From an uncultured Faecalibacterium sp. (GTDB lineage Bacteria; Bacillota; Clostridia; Oscillospirales; Ruminococcaceae): a DNA stretch of 64,000 nucleotides. This document shows positions 6,731 through 15,471 of this stretch, one piece after another; the stretch's first letter is position 1; each line of letters opens with the position of its first letter. Both the position numbers and the translations under genes were made by a program. A model generated the notes under the pieces. The model saw nothing but the letters and a program-made list of their open reading frames with translations. It did no database searches and was not told where the DNA came from. Where the stretch lies: contig CAKSYT010000010.1 in NCBI GenBank assembly GCA_934524985.1, positions 1-64,000 of the forward strand. Reading direction: 5' to 3'.

Positions 6731-9700
6731 ATGGACGCACAGGAGATCCGCGCATTGCTGGGCAAAAGCATCTTTGAGCGGGCACAGAAGTACCGCAAGC
6801 GCATCCTGCAAAGCAGCTGCACCACCAACGAGGACGGGGTGCGGCACCTGACAGCGCTGGTGCAGGGCAGCGGGCCGGACTGCTACTATACGCAGGTCTG
6901 GCTGCGGGAAAACGGCAGCTTTGTCAGCGCCTCCTGCGACTGCCCTTATAATCAAAACGGCGACGGCACCTACTGTAAGCATATCGGCGCACTACTATTG
7001 CAGGACGCGGAAAAGAACCCACCTGCCCCGTCTGCCCCGGAAAAAAAGCCGGAGAGCATCCCCGGGGTGCAGCGGGGCGTGGCAGGCTTGAGCACCGAAC
7101 CCCGCAAGGACAGTTACAGCGCCGGGCTGGATATGCTGTTCGGCCGCAAGTGGCGGGGCGAGGAGCCGGAGACCGATTACGCCGCCCAGCTGCTGCTGAA
7201 GCGCTACCAGCGGGAGGATGCCCAGCAGCAGCCCCAGCCCGCTTTGCAGCGCACCGGCTTTGCCCTGCTGGAGCCGGAGCTTACGGTGCACAATGACCGT
7301 GTCTGGCTGCGGCTGCGGGTCTCGGACGGCATCGGCGGGCGGCAGTATCTGATAAAAAGCATCCCGCAGTTTCTGGATGCAATCGAGCGGGGCGAAAGCG
7401 TCAGCTATGGCAAATCGCTGGCTTTCGTGCACCGGTGGGACGCCTTTGCCCCGGACGCACAGCAATTGCTGCGGCTGCTGCGCCGTCAGGTGAGCGCCCG
7501 GCAGGAGATCGAAGCGGAGGGCCCGAACCGCTCTGCGTGGGAAAAAGGCCCGGCGGGCGGTCTGCCGCTGACCGGGGAAGGCTTAGATACCCTTGTGGAG
7601 CTTTACGCCGCCGAGGGCGTTGTGGGCGGCTATACCCTTAAAGAGGGTCTGCCGGTCGTCAGCTTAAAGGTGGAGCGCCGCAAAGGCGGCGTGCAGCTGA
7701 GCTGTACCCCGGCGCTCAGCGGGGTGCAGGGGCTGGACTATGCTTATCTGCTGGGCGAAACCACCCTCTGGCGGATGCAGCGGGAGGAATGCCGCCGGGT
7801 GCTGCCGGTGCTGGATACCTTTGGCGGGCGCAGCTTGTTCTTTACCAGCGCGGACGCCGCCGCTTTTTGCAGCTATGTGCTGCCGGAACTGGGCAACCGG
7901 GTCAACATCGTGGACCCCGACCGGCTGCTGCTGAACCAGATCCCACTGGAGCCGGTGGTGCAGTTTTATCTGGATGCCGACCGGGGGCTTACCGTCACGG
8001 CGTACCCGGTCTTTCTGTATGGGGAGGACCGGGTAGCCCCCGGCGAGCCGGTGCCGCCGGATCTTTTGCGGGATGCCCGCACCGAGAACCGGGCAAAGCG
8101 GCTGCTGGAAACCTATCTGGAACCCGAGCCCGGCAAGCCCGGACATTACAGCCTTTCCGGGGAGGAGGCGCTTTTCCAGCTGTTGGAAGAGGGCATTCCC
8201 GCCCTGCTGGCCATGGGCGAGGTGTACCAGACCGATGCCTTCCGCAACTTACAAGCCGCCCCGCCTAAAATTTCGGTAGGGGTGTCGGTGCACGGCAGCG
8301 TGCTGGACTTGGAAGTAGACACCGGCGCGTTCCCGGTGGAGGAGCTGCGGGAGCTTTTGCAGTCCCTGCACCAGAAAAAGCGCTACCACCGCCTGCGGGA
8401 TGGCAGTCTGCTGCGGCTGGACGACAGTCTGGAAGGGTTGGACGAATTGAACGACACGCTGGAACTTTCCGGCGCAAAGCTGAAGGACGGCCACGCCGCT
8501 CTGCCGCTCTACCGCGCGCCCACGCTGGACTGGGCGCTTTCGGGGCAGAACGGCCTGCGGTTCGACCGGGACGATGCCTTCCGGCGCATCAGCCGCAGCT
8601 TCCATGCCGTGCGGGACAGCGAATATACCCCGCCGCTCTCCCTGCAAAAGACCCTGCGCAAATACCAGCGGGACGGCTACCGCTGGCTGCGCACACTGGA
8701 CGGCTACGGCATGGGCGGTATTCTGGCGGATGATATGGGTCTGGGCAAGACCGTGCAGGTGCTCAGCTACCTGTTGGCCATGAAGGAGGGCGGGCAGCAG
8801 CTGCCCAGTCTCATCGTCTGCCCGGCGTCGCTGGTGCTGAACTGGCAGGAGGAATGCCAGAAGTTCACCCCGCAGCTGCAAAGCGTTGCCATGGACGGCG
8901 ATGCCGCCCACCGCGCCGCACTGGTCGATGGGTGGGCGCAGGCGGATCTCGTCATCACCAGCTACGACCTGCTGCGCCGGGACGAAAAGCTGTATGCCGG
9001 GCAAAGCTTCTACGCCTGCATTCTGGACGAAGCGCAGGCCATCAAGAACCACACTACCCAGAAATACAAGGCGGTGTGCCGGGTGAACAGCCGGGTGCGC
9101 TTTGCCCTGACCGGTACCCCGGTGGAGAACCGCTTGGGCGAGCTGTGGAGCATCTTCTCCTTTTTGATGCCCGGGTATCTGCCCCCTTACAAGACTTTCT
9201 GCGCCCGGTTTGAAAAGCCCATCGTGCAGGACGAGGACGCCAACGCTGTGCGGCGGCTGAACCAGTTCACCGGGCCCTTCATCCTGCGGCGCATGAAGTC
9301 CGAGGTGCTGCGGGAGCTGCCGCCCAAAACCGAGAATCTGCGCCGCGTTGAGCTGGAAACAGAGCAGCGCAAGCTGTATCTGGCGGCGGTGGTGGACGCC
9401 CGCGAAAAGCTGCGGGCGGCAAAGCCGGAGGACAAGATGACCGTATTTGCCGTGCTGATGCGGCTGCGGGAGATCTGCTGCGACCCGCGCCTTGTGGCAG
9501 ACAACTGGACCGGCAGCAGCGCCAAGCTGGAGGCCTGTCTGGAGCTTGTCACCGAGGCGGTGGCGGGCGGGCACCGCATTCTGCTGTTCAGTCAGTTCAC
9601 CTCCATGCTGGAGCTGCTGGCAAAGCGGCTGGACGAAGCCGGGGTGAGCCACTTTACCCTGCAAGGCTCTACCCCGAAGCCGGTGCGTGCCGAGCAGGTG

Positions 9701-10036
9701 CGCCGGTTCAATCAGGGCGAGGCAGACGTCTTTCTCATCTCGCTGCGGGCGGGCGGCACGGGCCTCAACCTGACCGCCGCCGATATCGTTATCCACTACG
9801 ACCCGTGGTGGAACCTTGCCGCGCAGAATCAGGCCACCGACCGCGCTTACCGCATCGGTCAGCGCAACCCGGTGCAGGTGTACCGGCTGATCGCGCAGGA
9901 CACTATTGAGGAAAAGATCGTGGAGCTGCAACAGGCCAAGCAGTCGCTGGCCGACACCGTTACCGGCGGGGCAGACGGCGCGATTTTGTCCATGAACCCC
10001 GAACAGCTGCTGCAGCTGCTGGGAGAAGAAGCATAA
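6731..10036 (+). CDS. SWIM zinc finger and SNF2-family DEAD/DEAH helicase
   Basis: This is a 1101-residue SWI2/SNF2-type ATPase. An N-terminal SWIM zinc finger has C69, C71, C82 and H84 in the CxC...CxH pattern. A long middle region (about 200-620) matches the bacterial SNF2-associated part. The SNF2 motor has GLGKT near residue 670 and LDEAQAIKNH near 765, with a helicase C domain at about 930-1080 (GGTGLNLTAAD, QATDRAYRIGQ). These proteins translocate on DNA and affect transcription or repair; the exact role is unknown. The start at 6731 is set by GGGGAGGGAGA; a longer in-frame reading back to 6623 lacks a ribosome site. Confidence 0.88.
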   Translation: MDAQEIRALLGKSIFERAQKYRKRILQSSCTTNEDGVRHLTALVQGSGPDCYYTQVWLRENGSFVSASCDCPYNQNGDGTYCKHIGALLLQDAEKNPPAPSAPEKKPESIPGVQRGVAGLSTEPRKDSYSAGLDMLFGRKWRGEEPETDYAAQLLLKRYQREDAQQQPQPALQRTGFALLEPELTVHNDRVWLRLRVSDGIGGRQYLIKSIPQFLDAIERGESVSYGKSLAFVHRWDAFAPDAQQLLRLLRRQVSARQEIEAEGPNRSAWEKGPAGGLPLTGEGLDTLVELYAAEGVVGGYTLKEGLPVVSLKVERRKGGVQLSCTPALSGVQGLDYAYLLGETTLWRMQREECRRVLPVLDTFGGRSLFFTSADAAAFCSYVLPELGNRVNIVDPDRLLLNQIPLEPVVQFYLDADRGLTVTAYPVFLYGEDRVAPGEPVPPDLLRDARTENRAKRLLETYLEPEPGKPGHYSLSGEEALFQLLEEGIPALLAMGEVYQTDAFRNLQAAPPKISVGVSVHGSVLDLEVDTGAFPVEELRELLQSLHQKKRYHRLRDGSLLRLDDSLEGLDELNDTLELSGAKLKDGHAALPLYRAPTLDWALSGQNGLRFDRDDAFRRISRSFHAVRDSEYTPPLSLQKTLRKYQRDGYRWLRTLDGYGMGGILADDMGLGKTVQVLSYLLAMKEGGQQLPSLIVCPASLVLNWQEECQKFTPQLQSVAMDGDAAHRAALVDGWAQADLVITSYDLLRRDEKLYAGQSFYACILDEAQAIKNHTTQKYKAVCRVNSRVRFALTGTPVENRLGELWSIFSFLMPGYLPPYKTFCARFEKPIVQDEDANAVRRLNQFTGPFILRRMKSEVLRELPPKTENLRRVELETEQRKLYLAAVVDAREKLRAAKPEDKMTVFAVLMRLREICCDPRLVADNWTGSSAKLEACLELVTEAVAGGHRILLFSQFTSMLELLAKRLDEAGVSHFTLQGSTPKPVRAEQVRRFNQGEADVFLISLRAGGTGLNLTAADIVIHYDPWWNLAAQNQATDRAYRIGQRNPVQVYRLIAQDTIEEKIVELQQAKQSLADTVTGGADGAILSMNPEQLLQLLGEEA

Positions 10037-10051
10037 AGGAGTGTATTCATC

Positions 10052-11041
10052 ATGAAGGTTTGGGATCTGCATTGCGATACCCTGCTCGAACTGCGCCGCG
10101 CCGAAAAGGCGGGCGCACCCAAAAGCTTTTTGCACAACGACCTGCATATCGACCTTGAAAAATTGCAGCAGGGGGATTATCTGCTGCAATGCTTTGCGGC
10201 CTATGTGGATCTGGCTGACCCCGCCCCCGGGGCTGACCCGCTGGTGAGCGTGTTGGAGGAGATCGATATCTTCAAGCGGCTCATGGCGGCTTACCCGGAA
10301 AAGATCGCCCCGGTGTACACCGCCGCCGACCTTGAGCGCAACCGCGCCGAGGGCAAGCTCAGCGCCATGCTGACGGTGGAGGAGGGCGGCTGCTGCAAGG
10401 GCAGTCTGGGCGTGCTGCGGCGGCTGCAGGAGCTGGGCGTGCGCATGATGACCCTGACATGGAACTACCCCAACGAGCTGGCAGCCCCCAACGCAAACCC
10501 CGGCGGGCCGCTGGTACCGAACACCGAGACCGGCCTGACCGAGCGGGGCTTCGCCTTTTTGGAGGAGATGGAAAAGCTGCACATCACCGCAGACGTGAGC
10601 CACCTTTCGGATAAGGGCTTCTGGGACATCGCAAACCACAGCACCCGCCCCTTTGCGGCAAGCCACTCCAACTGCCGTGCCCTGTCGCCCCACAACCGCA
10701 ACCTGACCGATGAGATGATCCGCGCACTGGCAGAAAAAGGCGGCATTGCGGGTCTGAACTACTGTGCTTCCTTTGTGGACGCAGACTCGGCACACCCGAA
10801 GCTTTGCCGCAGCACGGTGGAGCGGCTGGCAAAACACGCCGCACACTTCAAGCAGGTGGGCGGCATTGAGGTCATCAGCCTTGGCAGCGACTTTGACGGC
10901 ATCGGCGGTCAGCACGAGCTGGAAACGGCGGCAGATATGCCGCTGCTGGCCGAGGCACTGCGCCGCGAGGGCTTTACCGAGGACGAGGTGGAGGCCATTT
11001 TCTGGCGCAACGCATACCGCTTCTTTAAAAACAACCTGTAA
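10052..11041 (+). CDS. Membrane (renal) dipeptidase-like enzyme, peptidase family M19
   Basis: The 329-residue protein begins with DLHCDTL, the family's zinc-binding HxD motif. It also has LTVEEGG, LTWNYPN, DVSHLSDKGFWD and SLGSDFDGIGG, all characteristic of M19 dipeptidases that cleave dipeptides with broad specificity. No signal peptide is visible, so it probably acts in the cytosol. AAGGAG precedes the start, and it begins 15 bases after the helicase stop, so the two are likely co-transcribed. Confidence 0.88.
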   Translation: MKVWDLHCDTLLELRRAEKAGAPKSFLHNDLHIDLEKLQQGDYLLQCFAAYVDLADPAPGADPLVSVLEEIDIFKRLMAAYPEKIAPVYTAADLERNRAEGKLSAMLTVEEGGCCKGSLGVLRRLQELGVRMMTLTWNYPNELAAPNANPGGPLVPNTETGLTERGFAFLEEMEKLHITADVSHLSDKGFWDIANHSTRPFAASHSNCRALSPHNRNLTDEMIRALAEKGGIAGLNYCASFVDADSAHPKLCRSTVERLAKHAAHFKQVGGIEVISLGSDFDGIGGQHELETAADMPLLAEALRREGFTEDEVEAIFWRNAYRFFKNNL

Positions 11042-11199
11042 TAATAACCGAAAAAATTGCAAATTATGCCCGGAGATGCCCTGCTGTGTGCGGGTATCCC
11101 GGGCTGTGTATTGCCCTGCGAGGGGAGGCTTTATATGGTCTGAGGCGCGCGTCCCCTGAAAAGAACAAACGACTTGGAAAGATAAGAGGAATTATAACA
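11042..11199. other. Intergenic region upstream of the TSUP permease gene
   Basis: It is 158 bases, GC-rich in the middle, with no reading frame that has a ribosome site. AGGGGA near 11121 could pair with TCCCCT near 11152 across a long loop, but I recognise no riboswitch class or clear promoter. Confidence 0.3.
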
Positions 11200-11973
11200 A
11201 TGGGTATCACGATCTCGCCGTGGATGATGGCGTTTCTCATTCTGATGACCGGCTTTGCAGGCTTTGTGGATTCGGCAGCCGGCGGCGGCGGACTAATTAG
11301 CCTGCCTGCCTATCTGTTCGCAGGGCTGCCGCCCCACTACACCTATGCCACCAACAAGTTCAGCGCCGCCTGCGGCACCACCTTTGCCACGGCAAACTTT
11401 TTCAAAAGCGGTGCCATAAACGTGAAAGTGGGCGTTCTTGCAGCCATCGGCAGCTTTGCGGGCAGTGCGCTGGGCGCGCACATCGTGCTGCTGCTCAGTG
11501 ACGAGATGCTGCGCACCATGATGTTCATCATTCTGCCGGTGGCGGCGGTCATCATTCTGTGGCAGCGCAACCTGCCGGACGAGAACCGGGACGACGGCAC
11601 GCTGGACCTGAAAAAGATCTTACTGGCGCTGGCCATCGGCTTTGGCATCGGCCTGTACGATGGCATCGTGGGCCCGGGCACAGGCACCTTTGCCATCATT
11701 GCCTTTACCACCCTGATGGGCTTTGATCTGCGCACCGCCAACGGCAACGGCAAGGTGCTCAATCTGGCCAGCAACTACGCCAGCCTGTTCACCTACCTGA
11801 TGAACGGTCTGGTGGTGTTCCACGTCGGCATTCCCTGCGCCATCGGCAACATTCTGGGCAACCTGCTGGGCTCCCACTTTGCCCTGAAAAAGGGCGCCCG
11901 CTTCATCCGCCCCATGATGCTGGTGGTGCTGGTTCTGCTGCTGGGCAAGCTCATCTCGGACGCGGTGCTGTAA
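11200..11973 (+). CDS. TSUP-family (TauE/SafE) membrane permease
   Basis: The 257-residue protein has seven to eight hydrophobic segments and the family's glycine-rich opening FVDSAAGGGGLISLPA (about residues 21-36). The second half repeats the pattern as GLYDGIVGPGTGTF. TSUP proteins move sulfur-containing or small organic anions such as sulfite, sulfoacetate or formate-like compounds; the substrate cannot be read from sequence. The start at 11200 follows AGAGGA by nine bases. An in-frame upstream extension to 11086 is rejected because it lacks both a ribosome site and a membrane start. Confidence 0.85.
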   Translation: MGITISPWMMAFLILMTGFAGFVDSAAGGGGLISLPAYLFAGLPPHYTYATNKFSAACGTTFATANFFKSGAINVKVGVLAAIGSFAGSALGAHIVLLLSDEMLRTMMFIILPVAAVIILWQRNLPDENRDDGTLDLKKILLALAIGFGIGLYDGIVGPGTGTFAIIAFTTLMGFDLRTANGNGKVLNLASNYASLFTYLMNGLVVFHVGIPCAIGNILGNLLGSHFALKKGARFIRPMMLVVLVLLLGKLISDAVL

Positions 11974-11982
11974 GAGACAAAC

Positions 11983-12139
11983 TGAACTCCCCCAGTCGCC
12001 TACGGCGACAGCCCCCTCGGAGATGGGGCCTTTGGCATAACGGTACAGTTTCCGGCTAAAGTGCAAAGTTTGCGGGCGCGCCAGAGGCTCCCTCCCAGAG
12101 GGAGCTGTCAAAACCGTCAGGTTTTGACTGAGGGAGTTT
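11983..12139. repeat. Family B palindromic (MITE-like) repeat, copy B1
   Basis: The ends are inverted and hairpin-forming: CCCAGTCGCC...GGCGACAGCCCC on the left, and GAGGGAGCTGTCAAAACC...GGTTTTGACTGAGGGAG on the right. The interior (about 12035-12080) is the reverse complement, with changes, of about 19868-19912 in copy B2. It lies between convergent genes and fills the gap. Confidence 0.75.
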
Positions 12140-12158
12140 GCACCCCCCACAAAAAACA

Positions 12159-12192
12159 AAGTCGGGCAGCCCGCGGGCTGTCCGACTTGTTT
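12159..12192 (-). terminator. Terminator of the DegV gene
   Basis: AAGTCGGGCAGCCC pairs with GGGCTGTCCGACTT with one mismatch and a two-base loop region. T-runs on both sides make it potentially bidirectional between converging genes. Confidence 0.8.
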
Positions 12193-12208
12193 TAGCTTTC
12201 AATAGGTT

Positions 12209-13066
12209 TTATTCCAGCACCAGCTCTTTATCAAAGAACGCGATGCCGAACGCACCGGGGCCGGTGTGGGTGCCGATGACGCAGCCGATCTGGCGCACCA
12301 GCGGTGCGTCCAGATGCAGATTGTCCTGCAAATAGGTCAGCAGCGGCTGCAGCTCCCGGGGGTTGGCGGTATAGCCCAGCAGCGGGGTGTAGCCCGGGTG
12401 GATGCCGCCCATCTCGTCGATCTTTTTGAACAGCGCCACATACACGCCGGGCAGACCGCGTGCCTTACCGGCCAACGCTACCTTGCCCTCCAGAACGGCG
12501 AGGATGGGCTTAATGCCCAGCATACCGCCCGCCACAGCGGCGGCGGTGGACAGTCTGCCGCCCTTGCGCAGGTACTTCAGATCGTCCACGGCAGCCACCA
12601 GATGCAGGTGCTGCTTGGCCTTTTCCAGATCGGCAGCGATCTGGGTGATCGTTTTGCCGGCGTCCCGCAGCTGCACAGCCAGCCGCACCAGCATAGACTG
12701 CCCCAGACAGACGTTCTCGGTGTTCACGAACACCACATTGTCCACGTTGGCAAGGTCGGCGGCAAGCTTTGCACACTGACCGGTGCCGGACAGCGCATCG
12801 GACAAAAAGAGGGCCAGCACTTCGTCCCCGGCGGCAGCGGCGTCCAGATACAGCCGCTCGAACTGCTCCGGGCTGGGCTGGCTGGTGGTGGGCAGCTTGC
12901 GGCAGGCTGCCAGATGGGTATAGTATTCGCTGGGGGTCATGTCGATGCCGTCCCGCAGGACGGTGCCGTCCTCCAGCGTCACGTTCAGGGGGATCACGGT
13001 CACGCCCAGCTGCTGCGCCTCGGCGGGCAGGATGTCGCACGCGGAATCGGTGAGGATACGGATCAT
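12209..13066 (-). CDS. DegV-family fatty acid-binding protein
   Basis: The 285 residues follow the DegV fold: RILTDSACDILP at the start, TSQPSPEQF, LSDALSGTGQCA, and the RKGGRLST and GIKPIL blocks further on. DegV/FakB proteins hold a fatty acid and present it to a FakA kinase for phosphorylation, feeding exogenous fatty acids into phospholipids. No fakA is in the window. The start follows GGAGGTATTATT. TATACT on the minus strand near 13096-13101 may be its -10 box. Confidence 0.88.
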   Translation of the reverse strand: MIRILTDSACDILPAEAQQLGVTVIPLNVTLEDGTVLRDGIDMTPSEYYTHLAACRKLPTTSQPSPEQFERLYLDAAAAGDEVLALFLSDALSGTGQCAKLAADLANVDNVVFVNTENVCLGQSMLVRLAVQLRDAGKTITQIAADLEKAKQHLHLVAAVDDLKYLRKGGRLSTAAAVAGGMLGIKPILAVLEGKVALAGKARGLPGVYVALFKKIDEMGGIHPGYTPLLGYTANPRELQPLLTYLQDNLHLDAPLVRQIGCVIGTHTGPGAFGIAFFDKELVLE

Positions 13067-13266
13067 AATAATACCTCCGGTCTACCGGTAAAATACAGTA
13101 TACGCAACGTTTTTATTAAAAAGGTTGGAAATTATTATACCACCATTTAGGGCGATATGTCAATAATTTGCATAAATTTGCCGCGACAGAACGCTGAAAC
13201 CTTGCGCACCCGGCGGCAGATATGGTACTATAACCGGGAACGAACCATAGCAGGAGGAGACCGACC

Positions 13267-13656
13267 ATGCACAAGCTGACCCCCCGCACCGCCGCACTGC
13301 TTTCGGCCTTTGGCTGGGCGGTGGGGTATCTGCTGGCGAGTAAGGTGCTGGCGGTGCTGCTGCCTATGCCGCCCGGCGGCGCAGCGCGGCTTTTCCGGGT
13401 CTGCCTGCTGGCTCCGCTGGCAGAGGAAGGGGTGTTCCGGGGCGCGGTGCAGCGCCGGGCGCAGCCGCTGGGCAGGGGACAGGCCATTCTTTTGCAGGCG
13501 GTACTGTTTGCCCTGCAGCACGGCAGCGCCGCCGCCATGGCCTATGCGCTGGTGTGCGGGCTGGGGCTGGGGTGGCTTGCCGACCGCACTGGGCATCTCT
13601 GGCCGGGAATGCTGCTGCACAGCGCAAACAACCTGCTGGTGCTGGCGATGGGATGA
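13267..13656 (+). CDS. CPBP-family intramembrane metalloprotease (short form)
   Basis: The 129-residue membrane protein has three or four hydrophobic segments and all three CPBP/Abi motifs: EEGVFR (ExxxR type, about residue 53), FALQHG and HSANN. These glutamate and histidine residues form the active site in the Rce1-like family. It is shorter than most relatives and lacks the first helices. It lies 13 bases before tadA, so the two may be co-transcribed. The substrate is unknown. Confidence 0.8.
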   Translation: MHKLTPRTAALLSAFGWAVGYLLASKVLAVLLPMPPGGAARLFRVCLLAPLAEEGVFRGAVQRRAQPLGRGQAILLQAVLFALQHGSAAAMAYALVCGLGLGWLADRTGHLWPGMLLHSANNLLVLAMG

Positions 13657-13669
13657 GAGGATGGGATAC

Positions 13670-14170
13670 ATGACTGATTTTGAACTGATGGGCCTTGCGC
13701 TGGAAGAAGCCGCCAAAGCCGCCGCCTTGGGCGAGGTGCCGGTGGGCGCGGTGGTGGCGCGGCACGGCGAGGTGGTAGCCACGGCGCACAACACCCGGGA
13801 GACCGAGAAAAACGCCTTGCACCACGCAGAGCTGCTGGCCATTGATGCCGCCTGCAAGGCGCTGGGTGGCTGGCGGCTGTGGGAGTGCGAGCTGTTCGTT
13901 ACCTTAGAGCCCTGCCCCATGTGCGCAGGCGGCATCATCAACAGCCGTCTGCGCCGGGTGGTGTACGGCGCTGCCGACACCAAGGCCGGGTGCTGCGGCT
14001 CAGTGACCGACCTGTTTGCGCTGCCCTTCAACCACCATCCGGTGGTGGAAAAGGGGCTGCGGGAGGCCGAGGCGCAGCAGCTTTTGCAGGCGTTTTTTGT
14101 TTCCCTGCGGGAAAAGCGGGCGGGCAGACCCCGCTGGAAGCCCCCGGTGTCCGAAAACAGGGGAAAATAA
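13670..14170 (+). CDS. tadA: tRNA-specific adenosine-34 deaminase
   Basis: TadA converts A34 to inosine in the tRNA-Arg(ACG) anticodon. The zinc site is HAELLAI (H and catalytic E) plus PCPMCAGG; VPVGAVV is also present. At 166 residues it is typical, with a slightly basic tail. Two in-frame ATG codons exist (13661, 13670). I chose 13670 because GAGAGG is nine bases before it but touches the first ATG. Confidence 0.93.
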   Translation: MTDFELMGLALEEAAKAAALGEVPVGAVVARHGEVVATAHNTRETEKNALHHAELLAIDAACKALGGWRLWECELFVTLEPCPMCAGGIINSRLRRVVYGAADTKAGCCGSVTDLFALPFNHHPVVEKGLREAEAQQLLQAFFVSLREKRAGRPRWKPPVSENRGK

Positions 14171-14178
14171 GGAAAAAT

Positions 14179-14218
14179 AGTGGGAACTGCGTAAAAAATT
14201 GCAGTTCCCACTTTCTTT
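14179..14218 (+). terminator. Terminator of the CPBP-tadA unit
   Basis: GTGGGAACTGC pairs with GCAGTTCCCAC across a ten-base A/T-rich loop, followed by TTTCTTTTT. The rest of the gap to 14412 holds no feature I can name apart from a possible extended -10 (TGTGGTATATT) near 14231-14240. Confidence 0.8.
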
Positions 14219-14412
14219 TTGAACTGGATTGTGGTATATTATTCAATGGAATCTTGTCGAAACCCATCATAAGCACAGGCAGGCACGCCAAAGCACCGGA
14301 CCTTTGCCGGACATACGAACGGAACGCTGCACTGTCTGGGGATGGGAACAGGGTTTTTCCGGCTGGGCGCACTTACGCCAAGCCGAGAATACCGAACAGG
14401 AGGGATACACTC

Positions 14413-15420
14413 TTGTACGAGGACGAGTTTGAACTGACCTTTCAGGTGCCGGAGGAAGAGAGCGCACCGGAGCCCCTTGCCGCACCGGCTGCAAAACCGG
14501 CAGCGCCGGTGGAACCGGTCGTGGACGAGCCCACCCGCATCATGACGCTGGAAAAACCGGCAGCGCCTGCGGTGGACGAACCCACCCGGGTGATCACGCT
14601 GGAAAAGCCCGCAGAGCCGCAGCCGCCTGCGGTGGAGCCGCCCGAAGCGCCTGCGCCGCAGCCTGTAAAAGAACAGCCTGCCCCTGCCGCACCCGCTGCG
14701 GTGCGCCGGGTGCTGATCTCCGGCGGCGACCGGGGCATCGGTGCTGCCGCTGCCCGCGCCTTTGCGGCAGCAGGGTATCAGGTGGCGGTGCTCTACCACC
14801 AGAACGCCGCCGCAGCCGCTGCGCTGGAGCAGCAGCTGCCCGGGTGCATCGCCATCCAGTGCGATGTAGCCAGCCGCGCCAGCTGTGAGCTGGCATTCCA
14901 CGCAGTGGAGCAGGCCATGGGCAGGGTGGATGTGCTGGTGTGCAACGCCGGCATCGCGCAGCAGAAGCTGTTTACCGACATCACCCCGGAGGAGTGGCAG
15001 CGGATGCTGGACGTGAACCTGAGCGGCGCGTTCCACCTGTGCCAGCTGGCGCTGCCCGGCATGATCCGCCGCAAGCAGGGCCGCATCCTGACCGTGAGCA
15101 GTATGTGGGGCCAGACCGGCGGCAGCTGCGAGGTGCACTATTCCGCCGCGAAAGCCGGGCTCATCGGCCTGACCAAGGCACTGGCGAAGGAAGAAGGCCC
15201 CAGCGGCATCACGGTGAACTGCGTAGCGCCGGGGGTCATTGAGACCGACATGATGGCGGCCTTTACCGCCGAGGACAAGGCGGCGCTGGCCGAGGAGACC
15301 CCCGTGGGGCGGCTGGGCACCCCGGAAGAAGTTGCAAAGCTGCTGGTCTTTCTGGCCGGCGAGGATGCCGGATACATCACCGGACAGGTGTTCGGGGTGA
15401 ACGGCGGTCTTGTGATCTGA
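14413..15420 (+). CDS. SDR-family oxidoreductase (FabG-like) with a long Pro/Ala/Glu-rich N-terminal tail
   Basis: The protein is 335 residues. Residues 1-96 are low complexity and contain a duplicated motif, VDEPTRxxTLEKPA, at about 37-50 and 54-67. From residue 97 there is a full SDR fold: SGGDRGIG nucleotide motif, CNAGIA, a catalytic serine in VSSMWG, Y243 and K247 in YSAAK, and a typical C-terminus ending in GQVFGVNGGLVI. This resembles 3-oxoacyl-ACP reductase, but no other fatty acid genes are adjacent and the tail is not normal for FabG. The start is TTG, placed by AGGAGGG eight bases upstream; no ATG fits. Confidence 0.8.
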   Translation: MYEDEFELTFQVPEEESAPEPLAAPAAKPAAPVEPVVDEPTRIMTLEKPAAPAVDEPTRVITLEKPAEPQPPAVEPPEAPAPQPVKEQPAPAAPAAVRRVLISGGDRGIGAAAARAFAAAGYQVAVLYHQNAAAAAALEQQLPGCIAIQCDVASRASCELAFHAVEQAMGRVDVLVCNAGIAQQKLFTDITPEEWQRMLDVNLSGAFHLCQLALPGMIRRKQGRILTVSSMWGQTGGSCEVHYSAAKAGLIGLTKALAKEEGPSGITVNCVAPGVIETDMMAAFTAEDKAALAEETPVGRLGTPEEVAKLLVFLAGEDAGYITGQVFGVNGGLVI

Positions 15421-15471
15421 TGCACAGGGCAATATTACAGAATTTTCCCCGGAGTGGGAAGGAGAGAAAAA

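Noticed and set aside
11042..11199. Riboswitch before the TSUP permease gene
   Set aside because: Only weak pairing is visible and none of the known aptamer cores could be recognised.
13879..14412. Longer N-terminus of the SDR protein reaching back over the tadA end
   Set aside because: It would overlap tadA in another frame and cross a terminator; the TTG at 14413 has a good ribosome site.
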